DNA of 64,000 nucleotides from the NCBI RefSeq assembly GCF_035594125.1, contig NC_087168.1:6768501-6832500 (forward strand), given 5' to 3'. The notes beneath the pieces are model-generated. The model worked only from the letters and a program-made list of their open reading frames with translations, was not told the origin of the DNA and made no database searches. Origin of the DNA: Scylla paramamosain. Lineage: Eukaryota > Arthropoda > Malacostraca > Decapoda > Portunidae. Every line of letters starts with the position of its first letter. Within the stretch, counting starts at the first letter, position 1. Position numbers and translations under genes: made by a program. Shown here in pieces: positions 1-11,853 of the stretch.

Positions 1-584
1 CCTATATAGGTGGCTTTGGATTCACTTTAGGGTTTGGTACATAAAAATCCGAAAAAAAAGCTATTAATAACTCTTTGGGTAATGTTCTTTTTTCCACATA
101 AATTCCCTGAAATTTGTCAGAATTTTGGCATCTCGGTACCTATAAGGATAAATAACAAAAAAAATAAATAAATAAATAAATAAAAAATCGAATTTTTAAA
201 ATTTTTTGTTAATTTTTTTTTTTATCTAAATAAAGAGTGTTATTTGTGGGTTTTAGCTTTTAGGTACTGAAAAAAATTAAAAAAACACTCATAATACACG
301 TTTCTCGTAATGTCCTTTCGTTTCCCAAACATAAAGTTCTTTGCATGTATTTAAGCGTTTTTATAGATATGATCAAAAACACTCAAAATACATGTATTTG
401 GTAATATTATTCTGTTTCTTTATAAAATGTATTTTGCATGCATTTTAGCGTTTTGGTATGTAAGGCGCTCAAAAACACTTAAAGGCAAGTTCTTGGTAAA
501 ATTTGGTTTTATTCCCATGTAATGTGATTGACCTTCCTTTTAGTGCTTTATTGCGTAACACGTTCAAAAACACTCAAAAGACAT
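1..584 (-). repeat. Reverse satellite block R1
   Basis: Reverse-oriented subunits S12 to S7, starting inside S12. It holds the S11 tract with (AAAT)n at 161-187 and an intact GGTACC near 135. It is nearly the same as 5863-6445, so the two are a direct duplication about 5.86 kb apart. It ends at a breakpoint inside S7. Confidence 0.9.
161..187. repeat. (AAAT)n microsatellite in S11
   Basis: Five to six AAAT/AATA units in reverse S11; the same tract recurs at 6021-6049. Tract length varies between HORs. Confidence 0.9.
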
Positions 585-1062
585 GCAAGGCCTCGCATAT
601 CAGGAAATTAAAGACCTTACCAGAAATCTTTCTTTTGAGTGTTTTTCAGCATGTTAGGCACCAAAACGATAAATAATAAAGAACTCACTCTATGTGGGAA
701 TCCAAAAGAAAATTACTGAAAACCTGTCTTCTCAGTGATTTACGTAGAAAAACGCTAAAACTGATGCAAACCAACCCATATCAAGAAGCAGAAAAACATT
801 ACCAAAAATGTATATTTTGAGTGTTTTTGAGCTTGTTACCTACAAAAAAATAAAACGCAAAAATTGATACAAAGCACTCTATATTGGGAAACAAAGGGAC
901 ATTGCAAGAAAAGTGTATAATGAATGTTTTATAGTTCAAAAAAACCACAAGGCAAAAAACGCAAAAACTCGTGTATATGGAGAAGTTTTCTAGATACCAA
1001 AATGCAGAAACTCGTGAATAACACTCTTAATTGAGAAACAGAACAACCTTACTAAATGCGTG
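585..1062 (+). repeat. Inverted island I1 (forward within reverse array)
   Basis: Forward S12 tip, S1, S2, S3, S4, S5 and the beginning of S6, set within a reverse array. Left breakpoint: reverse S7 joins forward S12 at ACATGCAAGG. Right breakpoint: forward S6 (ACTAAATGCGTGT) joins reverse S8. The same two breakpoints recur in five other islands, so the island is an inherited unit of the larger repeat, not a chance inversion. Confidence 0.9.
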
Positions 1063-4000
1063 TCAAATACACCAAAAGGCAAGTTCTTCTTAAAAGTTGG
1101 TTTTATTCCCATGTAATATGATTGCAATGCTTTTTAGTGCTTTATTGCCTAACACGCTCAAAAACACTCAAAGACACTTTTCTGGTAATATCATATTTTT
1201 CCCACATAAAGCTAGTTTCGCATGGAATTTGGGGTTTTGGTAACTAAGAATGTTAAAAAAAACACTCAAAATACACGCATTTAGTAAGGTTGTTCTGTTT
1301 CTTCATTAAGACTGTTATTCATGAGTTTCAGAATTTTGGTATCTTAGAATCTTCTTCATACAGTCGAGTTTTTGCGTTGTTTGCCTTGTGATTCTGGTGA
1401 AACTATAAAACACTCATTATATACGCTTCTCGTTATGTCCTTTTTTTTCCTTATATAGAGTGCTTTGCATCCATTTTCGCGTTTTTTTTATGTAACAAGC
1501 TCAAAAACACACAAAATATACTTTTTTTGATAATGTTATTCTATTTATTTATATTTATTGGTTTGCATCTGTTTTAGCGTTTTTCTACGTAAATCTTTTA
1601 AAACACACGTTTCCTGTAATTTTGTTTTAGATTTCCATATAGAGTGACTTTCATATTATTTATCGTTTTGGTGCCTAACATGCTTTTTGGTGCCTTTTGG
1701 TTCCCAATATAGAATGCTTTCCATCCATTTTCGCGTTTTTTGTAGGTAACAATTTCAAAAACACAAATAATATACCATTTTGGTAATGTTATTTTATTTC
1801 TTCATTTTGTTTTTTTTGCATCCATTTTAGCGTTTTCTACTTAAAACACCGAAAAGACACGTTTTCAGTAATTTTGTTTTGGATTCTCATATAGATTGAC
1901 TTCCTTGGGTTTTATCGTGTTGGTTCCTAACATGCTGAAAAACACTCATAAGACAGTTTTCTGGCAAAGACGTTTAATTTCCCCATATAGGTGGCTTTGC
2001 ATGCACTTTAGGGGTTTGGTACATAACAGTCCGAAAAAAAAGCTAAATTTAACTTTTTTGATAATGTCCTTATTTCATATAATTTCCTGAAAATTTCCCG
2101 AATTTTGGCACCTCGTTACCTGTGAAGATGAATAAGAATGAAAAAAAAAATATTGTATTTTTTTTTCTCAATAAAGAGTGTAATTTGTGGCTTTTAGCTT
2201 TTTCGTACTTAATGAATTTAAAAGCACTCATAATACACGTTTCTCGTCATGTCCTTTCATTTCCCAAAAATGGGGTTCTTTGCATGTATTTAAGCGTTTT
2301 TATTGGTAACATGATCAAAAACACTCAAAATACATGTTTTTCGTAATGTTATTCTGTTTCAAAATAAAGTGTATTTTGCATGCATTTTAGCGTTTTGGTA
2401 TATAACGAGCTCAAATACACTTAAAGGCAAGTTCTTGTGGAAAATTGGTTTTATTCCAGTGTAATGTGATTGCCCTGCTTTTTAGTGCTTTATTGCCTAA
2501 CACGCTCAAAAACACTCAAAAGACATTTTTCTGGTAATGTCATTTTTTTCCCACATAAAGCTGGTTTCGCATGTAATTTAGGGTTTTGGTAACTAAGGAT
2601 TTGAAAAGCACTCAAAATACACGCATTAAGTAAGATGGTTTTGTTTCTCAATTAAGAGTGTTGTTCCAGAGTTTCAGCATTTTGGAATGTAAGAAACTTC
2701 TCTATATACACAAGTTTTTGCGTTTTTTGCCTTGTAGTTCTTGTGAAATTATAAAACACTCATTATACACGTTCCTCGTAATGTCCTTTTGCTTCCCAAT
2801 ATAGAGTGCTTTCCATCCATTTTCGTGTTTTTTGTAGGTAACAATTTCAAAAATGCTCAAAATATACCATTTTGGTAATGTTATTTCATTTCTTCATATT
2901 GGTTGGTTTGCATCCGTTTTAGCGTTTTTCTACGTAAAACACCGATAAGACACGTTTTTAGTAATTTTGTTTTCGATTCCCATATAGATTGACTTCCATG
3001 TTATTTATCGTGTTGGTTCCTAACATGCTGAAAAACACTTATAAGACCGTTTTCTGGCAAAGACATTTAATTTCCCCATATATGTGGCTTTGCATGCACT
3101 TTACGGGTTTGGTACATAGCAGTCCGATAAAAGCTAAATTTAACTTTTTGGATAATGTTTTTATTTCACATAATTTCCTGAATTTTGCCCGAATTTTGGC
3201 ATCTCGGTACCTGTGAAGATGAATAAGAAAGAAAAAAAATATTGTATTGTTTTTTATTTATTTATTGTTTCTCAATAAAGAGTGTTATTAGTGGCTTTTA
3301 GCTTTTTGGTAATTAATGAACTTAAAATCACTCATAATACACGTTTCTCGTAATCTCCTTTCGTTTCCCAAAAATAGTGATCTTTGCATGTATTTTAGCG
3401 TTTTTATTGGCAACATGATCAAAAACACTCAAAATACATGTTTTTGGTAAAGCTATTCTTTTTCACCATAAAGAGTGTTTTCAATGCGTTTTAGTGTTTT
3501 GGTATATAAGGAGCTCAAAAACACTTAAAGGCAAGATCTTGGTAAAAATTCGTTTTCCTCCAATGTAATGTGATATCCCTCTTTTTTAGTGCTTTATTTT
3601 CTATCACGCTGAAAAACACTCAAAAGACACTTTTCTGGCAAAGTCATTTTTTTTTATCCCAAAAGTCTATTTTTGCATGCAATTTGGGGTTTTGGTAACT
3701 AAGAATGTGAAAAGCACTCAAAATACACGCATTTATTAAGGTTTTTCTGTTTCTCAATTAGGAGTGTTATACATGAGTTTTAGCATTTTTGTATCTAGGA
3801 AACCTCTCCATATACACGAGATTTTGCGTTTTTTCCCTTGTGGTTCTTTTGAACTATAAAACACTCATGATACACTTTTCTTGCAATGTCCTTTTGTTTC
3901 CCAATATAGGGTGCTTTACATCAATTTTCGCGTTTTTTTTTTGTAGGTAACAAGCTGAAAAACACTCAAAATATATCTTTTTAGTAACATTTTTCTTATT

Positions 4001-5004
4001 CTTGATATTGGTTGCTTTGCATCCGTTTTAGCGATTTTCTACGTAAAACACTGAGAAGACACGTTTTCAGTAACTTTGTTTTGGACTCCCATATAGAGTG
4101 AGTTCCATATTATTTATCATTTTGGTGCCTAACATGCTAAAAAACACTCAAAACAGATTTCTCGTAAAGTCGTTTAATTTCCTCATATAGGCGGCCTTGC
4201 ATGCACTTTAGGGTTTGGTACATAACAATCCGAAAAAAAAGCTGAAATTAACTTTTTTGATAATATTTTTTTATTATATGATTGCCCTGAATTTTCCCAG
4301 AATTTTGGCATATCGGCACCTATGAATATGAATAACAAAAAAAAAATTCCTATTTTTTAAAAATTTTTTTTGTTTTTTATTTTCTAAATAAAGAGTGTTA
4401 TTTGTGGGTTTTAGCTTTTTGGTACTTAAGGAACTTAAAAAACACTCATAATACACGTTTCTCGTAATGTCCTTTTGTTTCCCAAACATAATGTTCTTTC
4501 CATGTATTTAAGCGTTTTTATAGGTAACATGATCAAAAACACTCAAAATACATGTTTTTGGTAATGTTATTCTGTTTCTCCATAAAGTTTGTTTTGCATG
4601 CGTTTTAGCGGTTTGGTATTTAAGCAGCTCAAAAACACTTAAAGGCAAGTTTTTGGTATAAATTAGTGTTATTCCAATGTAATATGTTTGCCCTGCTTTT
4701 TAGTACTTTGCATTTTGGATACCTATCACGCCGAAAAACACTTAAAAGACCCTTTTCTGGTAATGACATTTTTTTCTCACATAAAGGTTATTTCGCATGC
4801 AATTTGGGGTTTTGGTAACTGAGAATGTGAAAAGCACTCAAAATACACGCATTTAGTAAGGTTGTTCTGTTTCTCAGTTAAGAGTGTTATTCATGAGTTT
4901 CAACATTTTGGTATCTAGGAACCTTCTCCATATACACGAGTTTTTGTGTTTTTTTGCTTTTTGGTTCTTTTGAACTATAAAAAAAAAAAAACTCATAATA
5001 CACA
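1063..5004 (-). repeat. Reverse satellite block R2 (about 3.5 HORs)
   Basis: Reverse HORs with S11 boxes near 2101, 3192 and 4301. A shared deletion junction at 1681-1700 joins S1 directly to S4. The order of variants matches the reverse blocks starting at 21133 and near 41 kb and, inverted, the forward blocks that end at 34610 and 54150. Confidence 0.88.
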
Positions 5005-5351
5005 TTTGCCAAAAACGTGTATTTTGAATGTTTTTCAGTTTATTTCGTACCAATGCGCAAAAAATCATCCATTTCACCCTTTATAAGGTAAAGAGACGAC
5101 ATTCCCAGAAAAAAATGTTATTTCGGGGCTTTTCAACGTTAGCACCAAAACTCTAAAGAGCATGGAAGACACTCTATATAAAAATCAAAACAACATTATC
5201 AAAATGGTGTCTTTTGAGTGTTTTTGAGCTTCTTACGTTCCAAAATGCTAAAACGCGTGCACAATAGCCTTTATCGGGAGACATTACCAAAAACGTATGA
5301 TTTAAGTGTTTTCCAGCTTTTTAGAAACCAAAACGCCTATATGAATGTGCT
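5005..5351 (+). repeat. Highly diverged forward subunits
   Basis: Three to four forward subunits can still be recognised (cores near 5035, 5215 and 5305, with TTACCA and ATGCAAA-like boxes), but they diverge strongly from S1-S12 and I cannot assign them confidently to a type. They sit as an inverted patch between two reverse blocks. They may be an older, non-homogenised remnant of the basal monomer. Confidence 0.7.
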
Positions 5352-5363
5352 AATCACGTGATT
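5352..5363. repeat. Perfect 12-bp palindrome at an orientation switch
   Basis: AATCACGTGATT reads the same on both strands and lies exactly where diverged forward subunits give way to reverse subunits. The dyad does not extend beyond 12 bp. It may be a footprint of the inversion or a coincidence. Confidence 0.75.
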
Positions 5364-6445
5364 CAGTATTTTATTACCAAAGAAGCTCAAAAACACTTAT
5401 AATATACGTTTTTGGTAATGTTGTTCTGTTTTTTTATATTCTGTATAGATTGTTGTATCTAACATGAGGAAAAATCCCATTTGTTTGGTTAATTTGTGTG
5501 CATTTTGGCGTTCTTTTTTTTTGGTTCTTTTAAAACTATAAAACACTCATTATACACGTTTCTCGTAATGTCCTTTTGTTTCCTAATATAGAGTGCTTTA
5601 TATCCATTTTTGCATTTTTTTGTAGGTAACAAGCTCAAAAATACTCAAAATGTATCTTTTTGGTAATGTTATTCTATTTCTTCATATTTGTTGGTTTGCA
5701 TCCGCTTTAGCGTTTTTCTACGTAAAACACTGAAAAGACACGTTTTCAGTAATTTTGTTTTGGATTCACATATTGACTGATTTCCATATTATTTATCGTT
5801 TTAGTGCCTAACATGCTGAAAAACACTGAAAAGACAGGTTTCTGGTAAAGTCGTTTAACTTCCCTATATAGGTGGCTTTGGATGCACTTTAGGGTTTGGT
5901 ACATAACAATCCGAAAAAAAAGCTATAAAATAACTCTTTTGGTAATGTTCTTTTTTCCACATAAATTCCCTGAAATTTGGCAGAATTTTGGCATCTCGGT
6001 ACCTATAAGGATAAATAACAAAAAATAAATAAATAAATAAATAAAAAATCCAATTTTTAAAATTTTTTGTTAATTATTTTTTTTATCTAAATAAAGAGTG
6101 TTATTTGTGGGTTTTAGCTTTTAGGTACTGAAAAAAAAAAAAAAACACTCATAATACACGTTTCTCGTAATGTCCTTTCGTTCCCCAAACATAAAGTTCT
6201 TTGCATGTATTTAAGCGTTTTTATAGATATCATGATCAAAAACACTCAAAATACATGTATTTGGTAATATTATTCTGTTTCTTTATAAAATGTATTTTGC
6301 ATGAATTTTAGCGTTTTGGTATGTAAGGCGCTCAAAAACACTTAAAGGCAAGTTCTTGGTAAAATTTGGTTTTATTCCCATGTAATGTGATTGACCTTTC
6401 TTTTAGTGCTTTATTGCGTAACACGTTCAAAAACACTCAAAAGAC
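5364..6445 (-). repeat. Reverse satellite block R3
   Basis: About one reverse HOR. From 5863 on it duplicates 1-584, including a very similar (AAAT)n tract at 6021-6049. It ends at the same S7/S12 breakpoint as island I1, but the forward sequence that follows does not flip back. Confidence 0.88.
6021..6049. repeat. (AAAT)n microsatellite in S11
   Basis: Counterpart of 161-187 in the directly duplicated block. Confidence 0.9.
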
Positions 6446-9400
6446 ATGCAAGGCCTCGCATATGAGGAAATTAAAGACCTTACCAGAAATCTGTCTTTTG
6501 AGTGTTTTTCAGCATGTTAGGCACCAAAACGATAAATAATAAAGAACTCACTCTATGTGGAGTTCAGGAAATTATATGAAATAAGAACATTATCAAAAAA
6601 GTTAAATTTAGCTTTTTTTTTCGGACTGTTATGTACCAAACCCCTAAAGTGCATGCAAAGCCACCTATATGGAAAAATTAAACCTCTTTGCCAAAAAACT
6701 GTCTGATGAGTGTTTTTCAGCATGTTAGAACCAACACGATAAAACCCAAGGAAGTCAATCTATATAGGAATCCAACACACAATTACTGAAAACGTGTCTT
6801 TTCGGAGTTTTACGTACAATAACTCTAAAATGGATGCAAACCAACCAAAATGAAGATATAAAATAACATTACCAAAAAGGTATATTTTGAGTGTTTTTGA
6901 AATTGTTACCTACAAAAAACGCGAAAATGGATGGAAAGCACTCTATATTGGGAAGCAAAAGGACATTACGAGAAACGTGTATAATGATTGTTTTATAGTT
7001 TAACAAGAACCACAAGGCAAAAAACGCAAAAACTCGTGTATATAAAGAAGTTTCTTACATTCCAAAATTTTGAAACTCATGAATAAGACTTTTAATTGAG
7101 AAACAGAACTATTTTACCAAATGTGAGTATTTTGAGTGTTTTTCACATTCTTAGTTACGAAAATCCGAAATTACAAATGAAATTAGTTTTATGTGGGAAA
7201 AAAATGACATTACCAGAAAAGTGTCTTGTGAATGTTTTAGAGCGTGATATACAACAAAGCACTAAAAAGCAGAACAATCACATTACGTGGGAATAAAACC
7301 AACTTTTACCAAAAATATGCCTTTAAGTGTTTTTAACTCTTTATATAACAAAACGCTAAAACGCATGCAAAACACCCTTTATGGAAAAACAAAATAACAT
7401 TACCAAAAGCATGAAATTTAAGTGTTTTTGATCATGTTACCTATAAAAACGCTAAAATACATGGAAAGAACCCTATGTTTGTGAAACGAAAGGATTTTTC
7501 GAAAATTGTGTATTATGAGAGTTTTTAGGTTCCTTAAGTACCAAAAAGCTAAAACACACAAATAACACTCTTTATAGAGAAAAAAAATAAATAAAATAAA
7601 TGAATACAAAATTTTTTTTTTTTTTTGTTATTCATCTTCATAGGTACCGAGATGCCAAAATTCTGGCAAAATTCAGGGAAATTAGGTAAAGTAAAAAAAT
7701 TATAAAAAAAAAAAATAATTGTAGCTTTTTTCCGGGGTTATGTACCAAACCCTAAGGTGCATGCAAAGCCACCTATATGGGAAAATTACACAATTTTACC
7801 AGAAACCTGTACCAGAATTAATTTCAACAAAATTACTGAAAACGAGTCTTTTCAGAGATTTACGAGGAAAAAAGCTAAAATAGATGCAAACCAACCAATG
7901 TAAAGAAATAGAATTACATTACCAAAAAGATATATTTTGAGTGTTTTTATGCTTGTTACCTACAAAAAATGCAAAAATGGATGGAAAACACTCTATATTA
8001 GGAAACAAAAGAACATTACGAGAAACGTGTATAATTAGTGTTTTATAGTTTAACAAGAACCACAAGGCAATAAACGCAAAAACTTGTGTATATAGAGAAG
8101 TTTCTTACATACAAAAATGATGAAATGCATGAAAAACACGTTTAATCGAGAAACAGAACTACCCTACCAAATTGTGTATTTTGAGTGTTTTTTCACATTC
8201 ATAGTTACGAAATTGCCAAATTACATGCGAAACTAGCTTTATGTGGGAAAAAAATGAGATTACCAGAAAAAATGTCTGAGTGTTTTTGAGCGTGATATGC
8301 AACAATGCCCTAAAAAGCAGAACAATCACATTACTTGGGAATAAAACCAACTTTTTCGAAGAATTTGCCTTTAAGTGTTTTTTAACTCCTTACATACCAA
8401 AACGCTAAAACGCATGTAAAAACACCCTTTATGGAGAAACAGAATAACATTACCAAAAATATGTATTTTGAGTGTTTTTGATCATGTATTATGAGTGTTC
8501 CTTAAGTACTAAAAAAGCTAAAACTCACAAATAATACTTTATAGAAAAAAAAAAATCTTCATAGGTACCGAGATACCAAATTCTGGAAAAATGCAGGGAA
8601 ATTTTGTAAAAAAAAATCATTATGAAAAAAATAATCTTAGCTTTTTTCCGGAGTTATGTTCCAAACCCTAAAGTGCAGGCAAAGCCACCTATATGGAGAA
8701 ATTACTCGAATTTACCAGAAACCTGTCTTTTGAGTGTTTTTTTTTCAGCAATTTCAACAATATTACTGAAAACGTGTCTTTTCAGTGATTTATGTAGAAA
8801 AACGCTAAAACGAATGCAAACCAACCAATATGAAGAAATAGAATATTACCAAAAAGATATATTTTTATGTGTTTATGAGCTTGTTACCAACAAAAAATTT
8901 CGAAAATGGATGAAACGCACTCTATATTAGGAAAGAAAAAATCATTACAAGAAATGTGTATAATGAGTGTTTTATAGTTTCACAAGAACCACAAGGCAAA
9001 AAACTCAAAAACTCGTGTACATAAAGAAGTTTCTTACACACCAAAATGCTGAAACTCATGAATAACACTTTTAATTGAGAAACAGAACTACCTTACCAAA
9101 TGTGTGTATTAGAGAAGTTTCTTACATACCAAAATACTGAAGCTCATGAATAACACTTTTAATTAAAAAACAGAACAACCTTACTAAATGCCTGTATTTT
9201 GAGTGTTTTTCACATTTTTAGTTACCAAAAACCCAAATTCCATGCGGGAAAAAAATAATATTACCAGAAAATGTCTTTCGAGTGTTTTTGAGAGTGTTAG
9301 GCAATAAACCACTAAAAAGCAGGGCAATCACATTACATTGGAATAAAACCAACTTTTACCAAGAACTTGCTTTTAGGTGTTTTTGAGCTCATTACATACC

Positions 9401-11829
9401 AAAATGCTAAAATGCATGCAAAACACCTTTTATGGACAAAAAGAATAACATTACCAAAAACATGTATTTTAATACATGCAAAGAACCTTATGTTTGGGAA
9501 ACGAAAGGACATTACGAGAAATATGTATTATGAGTGTTTTTAAGTTCCTTAAGTATTAAAAAGATAAACCCACAAATAACTCTCTTTATTTAGAAAAACT
9601 AAATAAATAAAAAATGAAAAAAATAAGATTGATTGATTTATTTATTTTTTTGTTAATCATCTTCATAGATATCGAGATGCCAAAATTCTGGGGAAATTCC
9701 CTGCTATTATATGATAAAAGAAAATTATCAAAAAAGTTAATTTTAGTTATTTTTTTCGGACTGGTATATACCAAACCCTAAAGTGCATGCAAAGCCTCCT
9801 ATATGAGGAAATTAAACGACCTTAAAAGAAATCTGTCTTTTGAGTGTTTTTCAGAATGTTAGGCACCAAAAAGATAAATAAATAAGGAACTCACTTTATA
9901 TGGGAATCTAAAACAAAATTACTGAAAACGTGTCTTCTCAGTGTTTTACGTAGAAAAACGCTAAAATGGATGCAAACCAACCAATATCAAGAAATAGAAA
10001 AAACATTACCAAAAAGGTATATTTTGAGTGTTTTTGAGCTTGTTACCTACAAAAAAATGCTAAAATTGATACAAAGCACTCTATATTGGGAAACAGAGGG
10101 ACATTGCGAGAAAAGTGTATAATGAGTGTATTATAGTTCAAAAGAACAAGGCAAAAAACGCAAAAACACGTGTATATGGAAAAGTTTCCTATATACCAAA
10201 ATGATGAAACTCATGAATAACACTCTTAATTGAGAAACAGAACAACCTTACCAAATTCGTGTGTTTAGAGTGTTTTTTCATATTCTTAGTCACTAAAAAC
10301 GCAAATTTCATGCGAAACCAGATTTATATGGGAAAACATGACATTTCTAGAAAAATGTCCTTTGAATGTTTTTGAGCGTGATAGGCAATCAAGCACTAAA
10401 AAGCAGAGCAATCACTTTTCATTGGAATAAAATCAATTTTTACCAAGAACTTGCCTTTAAATGCTTTTGAGCTCCTTATATACAAAACCGCTAAAACGCA
10501 TGCAAAACAAACTTTATGGAGAAACAGAATAACATTACCAAAAACATGTAATTTGTGTGTTTTTTATCATGTTATCTCTAAAAAAACGCTTAAATACATG
10601 CAAAGAACATTATGTTTGGGACACAGAAGGACATTACGAAAAACGTGGATTATGAGTGTTTTTTTAAGTTCCCTAAGTACAAAAAAGCTAAAACCCACAA
10701 ATAAAACTCTTTATTTAGAAAAAAATAGGATTTTTTTATTTTCATCTTCATAGGTACCGAGATGCCAAAATTCTGGGAAAATTCAGGAAAATTTTATGAA
10801 CCAAAGAATATTATCAAAAAAGTCAATTTTACCTTTTTTTTCGGAATGTTATGTACCAAACCCTAAAGTGCATGCAAAGCCTCCTATATGAGGAAATTAA
10901 ACGACCTTACTAGAAATCTGTCGTTTGAGTGTTTTTCAGCATGTTAGGCACCAAAACGATAAATAATGAGGAACTCACTATATAAAGAAGTTTCTTAGAT
11001 ACCAAAATGCTGAAACTCATGAATAACACTCTTAATTGAGAAACAGAACAACTTTACTAAATGCGTGTATTTTGAGTGCTTTTCACCTTAGTTACCAAAA
11101 TCCCAAATTGCATGGGAAACCAGCTTTATGTAGGAAAAAAAATGACATTACGAGAAAAGTGTCTATTGAGTGTTTTTAAGCGTGATAGGGAATAGAGCAC
11201 TAAAAAGCAGGGGAATCACTTTACATGGCAATAAAATAAATTTTTACGAAGAACTTGCCTTTAAGTGTTTTCAGCTCCTTATGTACTAAAACGCTAAAAC
11301 GCATGCAAAACACACTTTATGGAAAAAGAGAATAACACTACCAAAAACACACATTTTGCATGTTTTTGGCAAAATTTGGGCAAAATTCAGGAAATTATGA
11401 GTCAATTATCAAAAAAGTTAATTTTAGCTTTTTTTTTTCATACTGTTATGTACGAAACCCTAAAGTGCATGCAAAGCCACCTATATGGGGAAATTAAACG
11501 TCTTTGCCAGAAAACTGTCTTATGAGTGTTTTTCAGCTTGTTAGGCACCATAACGGTAAATAACATGCGTCACTCTATATGGGAATCTAATACAAAATTA
11601 CTGAAAACGTGTCTTTTCGGTGTTTTACGTAGAAAAACGCTTAAACGGATGCAAACCAACCAATAAGAAGAAATAAAACTACATTACCAAAAAGGTACAT
11701 TTTGAGTGTTTTTGAGCTTGTTACCTACAAAAAACGCGAAAATGGATGCAAAGCACTCCCTATTGGAAAACAAAAGGACATTACGAGAAACGTGTATAAT
11801 GAGTGTCTTATTATTTTTGAGCAAAAGAA

Positions 11830-11853
11830 CTTGTGGTTCACAAGAACTACAAG
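11830..11853 (+). repeat. S4 hairpin variant, copy 1
   Basis: CTTGTGGTTC, loop ACAA, GAACTACAAG: a 10-bp stem with one mismatch, created by an insertion that duplicates the CACAAGAACCACAAG part of S4 in inverted form. Confidence 0.85.

Noticed and set aside
7096..7296. Frame conserved at 62106-62306 (3 differences in 66 residues)
   Set aside because: The conservation is explained by the recent 55-kb-apart duplication, which covers over 2.3 kb of satellite equally.
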